Assembly (NCBI GenBank): GCA_949126835.1
Contig: OX421507.1
Coordinates: 14,112,202 to 14,176,201 of the forward strand
Direction: 5' to 3'
DNA from: Anisus vortex
Lineage: Eukaryota; Mollusca; Gastropoda; Planorbidae
Length of the DNA stretch: 64,000 nucleotides
Shown: piece by piece, positions 23,333 through 35,000 of the stretch
Layout of the letters: every line of letters starts with the position of its first letter
Position numbering within the stretch: the first letter of the stretch is position 1
The notes under the pieces: model-generated
The model's input: only the letters and a program-made list of their open reading frames with translations
The model's database searches: none
What the model was told of the DNA's origin: nothing
Translations under genes and position numbers: made by a program

Positions 23333-23554
23333 GTAACAGTATTGATCAAAATAACTTTAGTACATTTAATACTCGTCTTATTTACATTGTCGTTCATGTA
23401 TAATATCAACCAGTTACACCATACAACCGACTTAAGATCGTAACATACAACTGACTAGTAAGTTATCTATGATGTTTTTTTCTTCATTACCCGTCAAGTG
23501 ATCGTTTTATTTTTATAATCTCCCTAGTAGCTTTACCCTCCTTCACACATCACA

Positions 23555-23960
23555 ATTAATAATAATAATAATAATAATATTTGTATTGCGCTGCCAACAA
23601 ACATAATGTAAGCTCAGAGCGCGTTTAACATACAACTAAGAATACGGATATTACCCTAGGCAAGGTGACAGCGCTAAATTGGTGATTAAAAAAGACAAAG
23701 CAAATAAATGTGGTATTAACCGACCCAACCCATAAATAAGACAGTAAGTTTCTAAAGCATGTTAAATGTTATCTAAGGTAAATATTGAAATAATGAGTTT
23801 TTAAGTTCTGTTTGAAAGTAACAGTAGAGCTTGTTCGCCTCAGTTGAATGGGAAGTTGATTCCACACCTTCGGACCGGATACTGAGAAGGCTCGTAGGCC
23901 AACAGTCGTCAGAGAGAAACGGGGCTCTTCCAGAAGCGATGAGTTTGCATTTAATTCTTA
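23555..23960 (-). mobile_element. 5'-truncated LINE tail, second family
   Basis: On the minus strand one frame reads AFSVSGPKVWNQLPIQLRRT and then FKQNLKTHYF before a stop. This is the standard C-terminal end of L2/CR1-like LINE pol proteins. The 3' UTR ends in (ATT)n (23556-23580 in plus orientation). It differs in sequence from the LINE at 8397-9762, so it is a different family or subfamily. Confidence 0.75.
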
Positions 23961-24042
23961 CGTGTATCATTTACCACTTTATCTATTATTATATACATGC
24001 TTCATTCTGCTTAATGAAAGGTTCTGTTTGTATTCTATATAG

Positions 24043-24120
24043 GCCAGCGCTGTGGTGGATATGATTGGCTACCCTGAATATATCATGAATGATGAACTGC
24101 TGGATAAGAAATATGAAAGT
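24043..24120 (+). CDS. M13 exon (IGYPEYI)
   Basis: 26 codons, phase 0 at both ends: ASAVVDMIGYPEYIMNDELL and then DKKYES. It matches the M13 stretch ...K...IGYPD.I.N...LN..Y. Donor GTGAGT. Intact. Confidence 0.93.
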
Positions 24121-24492
24121 GTGAGTGTTTTCCATTTACTGCGGCGCATTATTGACCTGATTTCCAATCTTTTGTCCTTGTTTAACTTCACATGCTTTTT
24201 GATGTCCTAGGTATTTTTTTTAATGCATGTTTTCAACTAGAGAGGGATTTTGGGTAATGTTTTTTTTCACAAGAACTAAACTAATAGCAGGGTTCGTATT
24301 AGTCATTAGTTTGGAAAGTCTGAAATATAACAACTCCGACGTTTTTCAAGTTTGTGGGCTAATTCCCTACGTTTGACATGGTCACCACTTAACCTCAGAA
24401 ACGCAAAACCGCGCTGACATGAGGATGTTTATAGTAGACGGATATCAAAGTACATGACATAATGATAACATGAGATAATTTTTTATCAACAG

Positions 24493-24593
24493 TTTATTAT
24501 CAATGAATCAGATTACTTTGGTAACAACCTGGCAGCAAAAATTTACGGTATCAAAGAAATATTTGGAAAACTTCGGAAGAAACCTATCAATGT
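24493..24593 (+). CDS. M13 exon (NESDYFGN)
   Basis: Acceptor CAACAG. The frame reads FIINESDYFGNNLAAKIYGI then a basic helix LRKKPIN, ending in phase 2 before GTAAGT. It corresponds to the M13 segment YFEN...L..LR.PV. Intact. Confidence 0.9.
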
Positions 24594-24817
24594 GTAAGTT
24601 TTCTACTTTTACTTGATGAAAAATATTTTCGGGCTTTGAAATTGAAAACAGTTCCTGACAATGATGTTAATTTTAAAAGAGGCAAGGTAATTATATATGG
24701 TATAAGACGTCGCAGATCACAGTAACTTCTAAATATCCTTTTTGATGTGAGATCTAGTGGCTGCATCTTATTTATCAAAATGAAAAGATTTCTTAAAATA
24801 AATGTGTTACATCTGTA

Positions 24818-25428
24818 AATTGACAAGTCTTAATTAGGTGTGACCTTTTGAACTGGGATGATCGTGAACTTCCGGTGAAATTTACCGCAATTTTCGTAAA
24901 TAAAAACCATGCTTTTGGTGCTGTTTGACAATTGATTTCAACATCGACAGCCAGTTCTGGTCTTTTAGAAATATACAACGGCTACAAGATTAGTTATGAG
25001 AAATCCGTTTTTAACATCCCCAGTAGGCGATAATTAATACTCATAGTGTTAGTCGCGTTTGGTTAAATTTAGCTTTTGTTTATAAAATAAGTTAGTCAAG
25101 AGTTGCGTCCTTGGTAATTAAAAAAAACACAATGCTGAAATTCATAAAAAAACAACAACACGAAAATTATTTTGCATCAAGCAATTAGTTTGGGATTATA
25201 AATAGGTGATTTTTCAAATCTGACATTCACAATCCATCGTTTTCTTTTGGCGCCATCTTTTTAGAAATGAAATAATATTTAATTCTCTAGATCTACATAT
25301 TTTCGTAGCCTACAACCAGTAACATAGCACACATGGCAGATATGTTTTTTTTATAATGTGATCGAATTCGACCGGAAATATTTTTGTGTGTGAACTTTTA
25401 TGCATGCATACACGTTAAGACTTGTCAA
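24818..25428. mobile_element. 611-bp MITE, copy 2 (GACAAGTCTTAA ends)
   Basis: Inverted ends ATTGACAAGTCTTAA and TTAAGACTTGTCAAT. It shares ends and internal blocks with 14957-15547. No coding capacity. Confidence 0.85.
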
Positions 25429-25558
25429 TAGGTATCTTGTTTTTATAATTTAAGTTTTAGCATAAAACTTACTTTTTTTTTAGCACGAAGAATAAATAAA
25501 GAGAGGATAGACATTGATAATGTAAGATGAGTGCCTTCAATTTGTTGTTATTTTTCAG

Positions 25559-25662
25559 GTGGGTGATGACGCAAGTGATGCCTACTACAATCCTTTTAAA
25601 AATTCCATGGTCTTCCCTGCTGGAATACCTCAGGCTCCATTCTTTGACTGAAGTTTTCCACA
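25559..25662 (+). CDS. M13 exon (AYY substrate motif), frameshift and stop
   Basis: Entering in phase 2 gives WVMTQ, the start of the M13 WxMTPxxVNAYY block. The rest, DAYYNPFKNSMVFPAGIPQ and then APFFD, lies in another frame, with about 7 bases too few between MT and AYY. That second frame then meets TGA at 25649-25651 before SFPQ. CGA to TGA by CpG transition would restore the usual basic residue after FFD. N of NAYY is D. Donor CCACA|GTAAGT joins correctly to the next exon (PQ|SLNYGG). Confidence 0.88.
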
Positions 25663-26565
25663 GTAAGTTAATGGAGAGCATGAATACGTTATGCCCAGCT
25701 AATTTGAACAGTGCTGTTTAGGATGACTGCCAAAAGCACATATCAAGAGCCTCTATCTAAAGTTTGAAAAATATTGTAAACCACATGTCCTCTAAGAGTC
25801 AAACTGGTGAGCTACTGTATGGGACTGCGTTCACAGAATTTCTCTACCTACACTTCTGGATGTGTTAGTATGAGGCGTGGTTGATCCATTATATGGACTG
25901 TAACTAAGATGATATCTTTTGTGATGGACACATGAGCCTTGAGGGAAAAATTCCGCTCGGGCGGCACACAACAGACAACAATGTAAGAATATAAGAATAC
26001 AAGGCAGGTTCAAATCACACAAATGCAAAAAGTTGACTGCTGAGGTGTCCATTCGCTCCTCCCCTCCCCTTCCCTCCAACAACCACAACGGTCAAGGGGT
26101 TGATGATGATAAGGACTTTTTTTAAAAGCATAATTGTGTTCAGCACACATAGAGCACTATTTTATGAGAACACTTTTTGAAGAACTATACTCTCTGTAGT
26201 AGCTCTATGTGAATCAAATACTGAGTCTGTTAGCCAAAACTTCATTGACGTGTAGGTGGACATAGCCGCCATACGCAGAGCTTCAGATTTAATTCCAGGA
26301 CTTTATTGGATGACTAGTCCCAGTTGTCATATCAAATAACAGTTTTTGTCTGGTATTAGTTACTCCTCTTCCCAGTCAGATGTGAGACAGCATTGCATCA
26401 TCAGTCCTTAGTGGCTATAGGCTATTGTTTCCCTTCCGGGTCACGGATGACCATCTTTTCTGTATTCTGTGCTGTCTATACACCTTTACAGAATGATTTT
26501 AACAAGTTAATCCCATTATTTAATGTCAATGAGCTATTGGTTAATACAATTCATTATTCCATCAG

Positions 26566-26633
26566 ATCACTCAACTACGGGGGCACTGGTATGATCATGG
26601 GCCATGAACTGACCCACGGCTTTGATGACCTAG
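26566..26633 (+). CDS. M13 exon with HELTH zinc motif
   Basis: It reads SLNYGGTGMIMGHELTHGFD then DL, ending in phase 1 before GTGAGC. HELTH is HExxH: two zinc-ligand histidines and the catalytic glutamate. Fully conserved. Confidence 0.95.
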
Positions 26634-26735
26634 GTGAGCAATGTGTTTTTTTACTTGATTTTTTTTTTCATTCCTCTTTTATAGCAGATTAGCATGAGTC
26701 AGAGAATATCAACCTTAGTTATTGGACTTTTAAAT

Positions 26736-27922
26736 TGTCAGGACCTTCCTATACTTAATTACATTTACATTTAAATGACTAATTTACTCCTATAGTCATG
26801 GGCTCGCTTAATTAGGAAGGTCCCAGATATTAATAACTACATAGAAAAAAAATGTAATTAAAACATTTACACATACTTAAATGAAACAACAAACACATGA
26901 TGTTTGATTAAGAGAACTATAAACTATTCTAATTTTATTAATAGTGATTTTAAGGATAGAGATAATATAACAGTAAATAATATCAGACTGATGTATAGTA
27001 AACACAACGGAAAACATTCTATCTATACAAAATGGTTATTACAAGCATATGAAACGTAATATATAAAAGAATGTTATCAAAACACAACCGTTACATTATC
27101 GTAGCCTACGCCACACGTCTCCACTGGCTTGGTCCTCAACGGCATCACACTGCCTCTCCTCTGACGCACCACCGGACGCACTACTGAAGTACTGATGCAC
27201 CAAACTGCCATCAGCAACCAGTCTGCACCGCGGCCGTCTACACGTCACTACTAAGCCACTGCCACGTCAACCACCGCCAGCCACCGGCCTTTTGCCACCA
27301 GTAGTCAGCCACTTTGCCACCAGCTGGCCACCGCTGTCGGCCATGTTGCTACGGTCACCACCGCTATCAAACTATGGGTCTCCAGCCTCAGCACGGTCCT
27401 GGGTACGGGCCGTCACCTACATAATAGTCAATAAAAACCCTTACTATTTTCCTAAACTATATCTATATATTATATATTGTCTATTGGAAGGTATCGATGC
27501 AAAACTCAACTCACCCGTGTCAGAAAACACACATCTGTCTGTGGACAGTTGACTTGGCTTGGGTGTGATCCAAACGTCAGACCACAAGTCCAAGTTCTGT
27601 ACACATTTTCTAGTGTCCCTACGTTAAATAGTTTTGCATCGAACCCACCAAGTCCCACACCTGTCAGTGTCTAACTAAATGTATTAGTGTGCTGGATTCT
27701 GTCTCTCTTTGTCCATGCAGAGTCCCCCTCACTGTCGCATCAGTATCAACTATCACTAGCTCCAGTCTCGGTGTTTACAGTTCGTACTAGCCTACACCTA
27801 CACACTAAACTTGTCTTCAAACCTATAAGTCGTCCGTGCCAACATTCTTAATTCGAACTATGTTTCTGCTATGTTATTGTGATGCCGTGAGACCAAGCCT
27901 CGAATTAAACGACTCCTTGACA
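26736..27922 (-). repeat. 3' LTR of the LARD-like element
   Basis: 1187 bases, TGTCA...TGACA in plus orientation. It includes a C-rich run of CCACC words (27170-27330). Intact and uninterrupted, it shows the pre-insertion state (AATAATATCAGACTG near 26975) of the site where the Gmr1-like element entered the sister LTR. Confidence 0.92.
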
Positions 27923-29829
27923 TCATCCCCCTTCGCTTTGACTATTTTTGGTATCCAAAAATAGTCACACATGCAACTAAAAGAAAAACAAACAACTGAA
28001 TTATAAATCTACATTGTGCATCATCATCCTATGTATGATATTGAGTTTCTAAGTCTAAAACAGAAAGTGGTGAAATTCTAAATTCAATCATAAGTAGCAC
28101 TTAATACAAATTCAAAAATAATTAATACAAAATTCAGCAAAAGTCAAAAGTTACAAAATTCAGCTAGAATCAAAAGTTAAATATTTCAAACCGAACTAAT
28201 TAATGTTCATATCAAAGACAATAGTATATAGAGAAGCGGTCTGTGCTCCAAGTATTGAAGTTCATCCCAGCTAGGTACCAAGGTAGGCGCCGTATACAGG
28301 TACAAACACTCTGTCACATGCGTCCGTGGATACACTCAGCCCCAAAACAGTCAACCACTGGACACACAAAATCGCATAACTCTATGGCCTATGTCTGTAC
28401 CGGGTACTCACTACTTCGTCTATACCACCTTCCTGTAGGACAAACTGATTCGTAAAGAAAACAAAAATACTTAAATTCAACATGTTTGTCAGCCCACACT
28501 GCACTATCAACTATAAACTGACTAAACGCGCCAGATACTATCTAAAGCTCTATTTCTACCACTAAATCCAAATGTAATGCACGTTATTAAAGTAGACTTT
28601 AACTGACGTGGAACATAGTTGCTACTCATACACTTACTACTAACTCTTTGAAACAAACAAACAAACAAAAGGCGAACCGACAAACTAATCGAATCCATAC
28701 TATATATGGGACATACTATAGGCCTACTGAACGGACTCGAGCTTTTCTAACCAAAATGGTACACGGTCATCACTATCATTATTATATTCAACCGAAATAG
28801 TAGGCCTACTAACAAAAACGGTTTTGTACATCTAAACTCCGATCTTTGTTTACAAATAAAACATCTATTTCCCAATTCAAATGGGGCTTCCGTGTATTAT
28901 GTGTTCTTTTGTTCAACCGACGGGAAAATACACGACCAAACAACAAATATGATTCAAATTGTCTCAGTTATAGTTATATCGCTAATCAACCTTGCAAACT
29001 TAACACCCCTGGTTAAAAGCAAGTCAAAACTGAGATATCTTCACCCTCTAGCTATACCAACACTCGCTACAACAAAATGTACGATGCTGTATAATCTAGT
29101 GGTGGAAACCCAACTCTCACAAGATACTCAACACCTCTTTATACCCAACACTCACTGATACCACAATGCAGTGTTCAGAGGCAGAACTAACAACCCCAAC
29201 ACAGACAAACTGACACACCGGTGACGGCCCAGAGAAAAAAAAAACTATTCCACCCAAACAAACGTTGTGTACTAAAGTGACCCTAAATACCGTTAAGGGA
29301 CACTCTCCACCCCCTTAGTGTATTGGTAGCACCCCCGCACCAAACACACACACAGAGAAAAGGAAAACAGACTTAGCCTCCCCCGTGTGTAGGGATGGTA
29401 TCAACTTTCATTCAACCTCCAGCGTCCAGCACCCATCAATAACCATGTGACACCAGGTAACCTGGAAGAGCACAGCCCGCTTGCAGAAGACAGGAATTCA
29501 CGTTTGACGAGAAAAAAAAACACAGCTGGGAAAAAATCTTTAAGGGAGAAAAAAAAAAATTACCAAATAAAATTTCAACTAAATGCAAACAACAACAACT
29601 AATTATTGCAAATAATAGTTCAAATATGCTTCGCAATACAATCTTTCTTTTAAACAGGTCAAAAATGGCACAATATTAATTATTATTGTGTAATAGAGAG
29701 AGAAAAAAAAATACTTGCTAAAAAAATGTGAGACGATATCCTAGAATAACACAACCTTCTTATTATGTAAAATAGGCCTACATGTAAAAATATACTATGC
29801 AAACCCATTTCTTTTGGACAGGCCCCCAT
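27923..29829 (-). mobile_element. Internal region of the LARD-like element
   Basis: 1907 bases. The purine-rich tract (27923-27940 region, minus strand) lies next to the 3' LTR and the tRNA-Pro-like primer site TGGGGGCCTGTCC (29816-29828, minus strand) lies one base from the 5' LTR. Small frames (28243-28455, 28892-29158 plus; 29436-29636 minus) match no gag or pol motif. It must depend on proteins from another element. Confidence 0.8.
29816..29828 (-). promoter_or_regulatory. Primer-binding site, tRNA-Pro-like (LARD element)
   Basis: Minus strand TGGGGGCCTGTCC; the complement of the 3' end of tRNA-Pro is TGGGGGCTCGTCC, two differences. One base separates it from the LTR end. Confidence 0.65.
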
Positions 29830-30078
29830 TGTCAAGAACCTCCCTATACTTAATTACAATTACATTTAAATGACTAATTTACTCCTATAGTCATGGGCTC
29901 GCTTAATTAGGAAGGTCCCAGATCTTAATAATTACATAGAAAAACAATGTAATTAAAACATTTACACATACTTAAATGAAACAACAAACACATGATGTTT
30001 GATTAAGAGAACTATAAACTATTCTAATTTTATTAATAGTGATTTTAAGGATAGAGATAATATAACAGTAAATAATAT
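29830..30078 (-). repeat. 5' LTR of the LARD-like element, part 1
   Basis: The first 249 bases (plus order) of the right-hand LTR, cut at ...AATAATAT by the Gmr1-like insertion. It continues at 36971. Confidence 0.92.
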
Positions 30079-30752
30079 TGTTACGTCCACAATCCCCTTG
30101 TGGCCAGAGCTGTGTAGATCTTGCTGATAATTCTCGTTAGTCCTAGGGGAGACTTTAATTATTAGTATTTATGTTTCAGTATTACACGAACTCTTCTTAT
30201 AGTCCTGGGCGCAAATTCAGTATTTGTATTCCAACATTTCCTCTCTTGTAAATTATGGCAGTAGATAAATCTTATAGTAATGTATACAACACAATAGGAT
30301 AGTAACTTGACAAAGAAGCTTCAGTGTAACTGTTGTTGATAGTTTATTTCAGGTGGTATGTTCAATATATACAATATATCTATTATGTACAGTTAGAATA
30401 AAATAGTGCAAACACAAACGTTCAAAGGAACATATTTTGAAACTCTCTGTCTTTCAGACAAAACAAATCATTAAATACTATCCGAGTGGTGCAAGGGATA
30501 GACCCATTATCAGTAGGGGTGAAAATCATGGTATCATTACAAAACTCATAACAAAAACGATAGGAACTTCCCCTATTAAATAATGAGTCGTTCCCAGACT
30601 CTGAGAATTTGAGATCAACACAGAATCCCAGCATTACCTAGAACCTTTCGTTTTCCTACTAAACGTCCTAATATCGCGTGTAGTAAGAAAAGAGAGAGAG
30701 AGGAGAATAAACATTGCGTGTTCCAATTCTTGGAAAAACAATATACATGACA
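30079..30752 (-). repeat. 3' LTR of the Gmr1-like element
   Basis: TGTTACGTCCAC...ATACATGACA. Both LTRs contain a 70-codon minus frame (30422-30634 here), which I regard as chance. On the minus strand GGGTGGGGGCG lies just inside the boundary and can serve as polypurine tract. Confidence 0.95.
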
Positions 30753-31997
30753 CGCCCCCACCCAATGAAAGAAATAATGTACCATAATTACCCAAGTAAT
30801 ACTCAACATGGTACATTTTTCGTACTTAACACTATCGTTTTAATAACCAACAATCAATGGAAGATTATTAGACAATTTAAGCAAACATGGCTCACTGGCA
30901 CAACTAAATTATAAAAAGTGTCACTACCCAATGGTAATTGTGATTATAACGTGATGGACAAATATTTCACCGTTAGTATTAATATTAACTAATGTCTCAA
31001 CAAGTACAAATAATTCAAAAATATTCTAGTCATTCTTATTTTAACTATGTACAGTTGTGTGGATTTCCACCAAAATTTGCAAAAAGTCTTAATCTATTTA
31101 AACAAATATAACATTGCTCAAACTCTGTCAATTTTCAACAGTTTACTTCTAATATACAAACCAAAAGATAAGTAATACATAACTCGAATCAAACTATAGG
31201 TTACTTCCCCTTTAAATTACAGTGTCAACTTGACATTAACAGGGTTCATACCTAAGATGATGATACTTCCCCTTTTCTCAAATACGAGGAGAAAATACAC
31301 TCTAGTTACGATTACTACAGTAATCTAAATATTAAAATGTAATCCACTATTATGCGTTTTTGGCAAATTTGAAAGTTTAATATAAAAGATTGTTCAGGGT
31401 TGAATGAGTGCCCACCTTTAGGTACCTTTGTTTCCCTCCATTCCCGGATATATGGAATATATAACAACCTATACAACATAGTGAATATCCACTAGTTTTT
31501 CCCATTCTATTACCATGATATAACAATTTAGCAATAGATTTCCAATATTATCTATTAATTTATACCAATTAAGATTACATCTCTTTCTAAGATAAAAATT
31601 GTACATATTATTATTTAGTTCCATTCATTAACTAAAATAAAACAAGATAATAAATCAACTATCTCAAAGTTTTCCCACTTAATTGCATGTGATGACAATT
31701 ACTTTTATCCATCCATATCAAGTAAATACGTGCATATTATATATTTATTGCATCATGCATCAACATTTAAATGGAATTTCTTTTCCATAATCAAATGAAT
31801 TTAAAATATATCAGAACATCAATATTATACATGATTATAAGAATTATTAATACTTTCAAAAGACTTGACTTCTGTATGATACAAGTATTCTATAGGTATT
31901 CCATAATCAAAATTCAAACGAATGATAGGTTATCATGACACATTCTTAATGAATAAGTGAGATGATCTGAAAAAGAAGTATGGGGTTATTCAGTCAA
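30753..31997 (-). mobile_element. 3' untranslated part of the Gmr1-like element
   Basis: About 1.2 kb of AT-rich DNA between the end of pol and the 3' LTR. No frame or motif recognised on either strand. Confidence 0.6.
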
Positions 31998-32055
31998 TCA
32001 TGTAGCACCCGAGATAGAGTATCAGCTATGACCTTGTCTCTATCTTGTCGATGAT
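31998..32055 (-). pseudogene. RNase H C-terminal remnant
   Basis: In a frame different from the large ORF, the minus strand reads RDKVIADTLSRVLHD and stop. This is the standard end of Gypsy pol after RNase H (GKDNxxADxLSR). It sits directly against the truncated RT start, with the frames out of register, so an internal deletion has removed the RT palm and nearly all of RNase H. Confidence 0.8.
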
Positions 32056-35000
32056 ACAGGGAATGGGATACCAGTCGGTCTTTGTCAAATTACTTAATTT
32101 CCCAAAATCTCTATAAAACTGCAGTGTGTGGTCGGCTTTTGGTACCATCACACAGGGTGTAGACCATTTGCTATCACATTCTCCTCCTATGTCATCTTCT
32201 AACATATACTTTACATCTAATTTAATATGCTCAGGTCTGATGGGGTCAAATGGATGCTGTTTAATAGACCTGGCACTATTGGTTAACACTACATCGTGCT
32301 CTATTACACGTGTCCTACTGGGAACATTTGTAAACATTGACTTATTTTCACGTACCAGCTCAATAATCTTCTCCTTATCTTCTACCGGAAGATGTTCTAG
32401 CCTTGTATCTAAACTCTTAAGGGCATCTGTATTATTAAGTTTACTTTCTGCAAACTTATATTCTATCCTAGATAAATCCGTCGGGACTCTAGCTAACGAA
32501 ATCATGGGGACCTCCCGTGGTTTACTCTTTTCCCTGGAAACATAGGGCTTAAGTAAATTAATATGGCATACCCTCTGTTTTTGTCTCCGGTCAGGAGTCT
32601 TTATCAAATAATTGACCTCGCCAAGCTTTGACTCTATCTCATAGGGTCCACTAAACTTTGCACTTAAAGGCTGATTTTGCAAAGGTAGAAACACAAGAAC
32701 TTTGTCACCTGGTGCAAAAGTTCTAGCTGTAGCTTTACGGTCATAGTTCTGTCTCATACGCTCCTGCATCTGTGGAAAATGAATCTTCACATGGTTAAAA
32801 GCATGATAAAGCCTATTTTTAAATTTATCTACATATGACAAAAGTCCAATCGGTTCACTGTCCGTTAGCCAAGTTTCATGTAGAAGTTTCAACGGACCTC
32901 TGACTGAGTGTCCATACACAAGTTCGAATGGGCTAAACCCCAGGGATTCCTGAGTGGCCTCCCTTGCAGCGAACAGTACATAAGGCACACCCTTATCCCA
33001 GTCTTTCTCGTTTTCATAACAGTACTTTTTAAGCATCGATTTTAATGTCTGATGAAACCTTTCCAGAGCTCCCTGGCTCTCAGGATGATAGGCACTTGAT
33101 AGCCTATGGCTTATCCCTAATTGTTCCATGACTTGTTTGAAAATGTTCGAAGTAAAGTTAGTCCCCTGGTCGGACTGTACTGTCTTCGGTAAGCCATAAC
33201 GTGTGAAGAAATTTGTCAGGGCGTCTACCACCTTCACTGTTGTTATATTCCGCAACGGAATGGCTTCCGGGAAGCGAGTGGATGAACACATGACTGTGAG
33301 CAGGTATTGAAAACCGGCTTTTGTTTTCGGCAACGGGCCCACGCAATCAATGAGTATATGACTGAATGGTTCGTCGAACGCTGGTATCGGCTGGAGTGGA
33401 GCGACAGGAATTCGTTGGTTCGGACGTCCTACCATTTGGCATACATGGCAAGTCTTGCAGTATTGTTCGACATCTCTTCTCAGTCCTGGCCAGTAGAAGT
33501 AGGGGAGGATACGGTGGTGCGTTTTTCGGACTCCCATGTGACCAGCGAAAGGAAGATCATGCGCCATACGCAGTATATCTTGACGATAGCACTTAGGTAT
33601 TACAATCTGGTGAATACTGTCCCACTCGTTTGTACCTGAGTTGAGCGGTTTCGACTTTCTCATCAACACTTCATCTTTCATGTAGAAACATTCCGCCATT
33701 GCATCTGCAGTCTTTTCATCAACAGCTTTCATTCTGAGTTGCATTATTACTTCGTCATTCAATTGTTCTTTCACCAATTTCTGCTTTGGTGACAAAATGT
33801 TATCGTTCTCGGTTGCATCACCAGTTGTTAGTTCAGCAAAGAACGTAGCACTTAAATCGATGTCAGGTGTTTCCGTTATCACTGTTTCATTCGCATGTGT
33901 GTCTTCAGAACAGACAAACACATCTTTCGTTGCACTACACGGCGTAGCAGGAGTCTTTACCGACTTCTTTTTCTGCATTGCTCTTGTCAGTGCACATGTT
34001 GGGCGTTCATTGGCAGGACGTAGGTTTTTGTCCTCCGCCATCTTTGTCTCCAACACTTTAACCATGGGCTGGACAGTGACTCTGCCGCCCATAATGTCAT
34101 TTCCTAATATCATGGAAACGCCTTTGACGGGTAGTGCGCGCCACAATCCCACTACGATGTTACCTGTAAAAATATCCGACTCGAGTTTTATTCGGTGCAG
34201 TGGGGCTTCCACAGCCTCCATACTAGCACCTCTCAGCACAACAGACTCACCGGTACTGGTGGCATCTGTTAACGGCACACTGCCCTCCAGGATCACGCTG
34301 ACAGCAGAACCCGTGTCACGTAATATCTGTATTTTCTTCTTGCTGAGTACATCGACTTCTGTCGACACTGTCCCCTCGTAGACAAAGGGTCGAAAATCGG
34401 ATAGGTCGTCCTCTTCCGGGACTTCAGGAACCATCTGTTCCTCACGGCCTTCTGAAAGCATAATAGATTGAGTACAGCTATTCTCTTTTACCTTAGATAG
34501 ACTGTTCTCAAAAACCATCGACTCCACAACTATGGGCGATGCCGGCCGCATTTCTTTTGAGTTTCTTGACCCTGTGTTGCACACTTCTTCTGTCTGCTTG
34601 CTATCTTTCTGCACTCTGGCACAGTGTAGAATAGCACCTTGCTTCTTGGTAAGGATCCAACAATCTTTCTTCATGTGGCCCTCTTTCTTGCAATTGAAAC
34701 ATACCACCTTTGCTTTATTTACATCTGTCTGCTTCCTGAAATGAACTAAGTTACTATTATTATTTACACCACTGTTCTTATTATTGTTTTCACTTGTCTC
34801 TTTTGGTTTACTAGCCTCCTTGGACTCTGGTTTGTGCACTTTGGGTTTGTCAGCATAATATGGCTTTATGCTGGCGTGAATTATGGCATAGTTATCTGCC
34901 AATCTAGCAGCTTCATGCACATCTTCAACCCCTCGGTCTGAGATGTGAGTTTTAATATCCACTCGAATACAATCATTGAATTCCTCAAACAATATTAGGT

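Noticed and set aside
25649..25651. TGA in the M13 exon as selenocysteine or programmed readthrough
   Set aside because: No M13 peptidase is known to use selenocysteine, and the same exon also has a frame-shifting deletion, so decay or error is simpler.
30422..30634. 70-codon frame present in both Gmr1-like LTRs (also 36636-36848)
   Set aside because: Duplicated only because the LTRs are duplicates; no motif, no sign of coding constraint, and LTRs normally do not encode protein in this group.
32126..34381. Plus-strand frames of 60-194 codons across the Gmr1-like polyprotein
   Set aside because: Shadows of the minus-strand gene, which has clear protein motifs.
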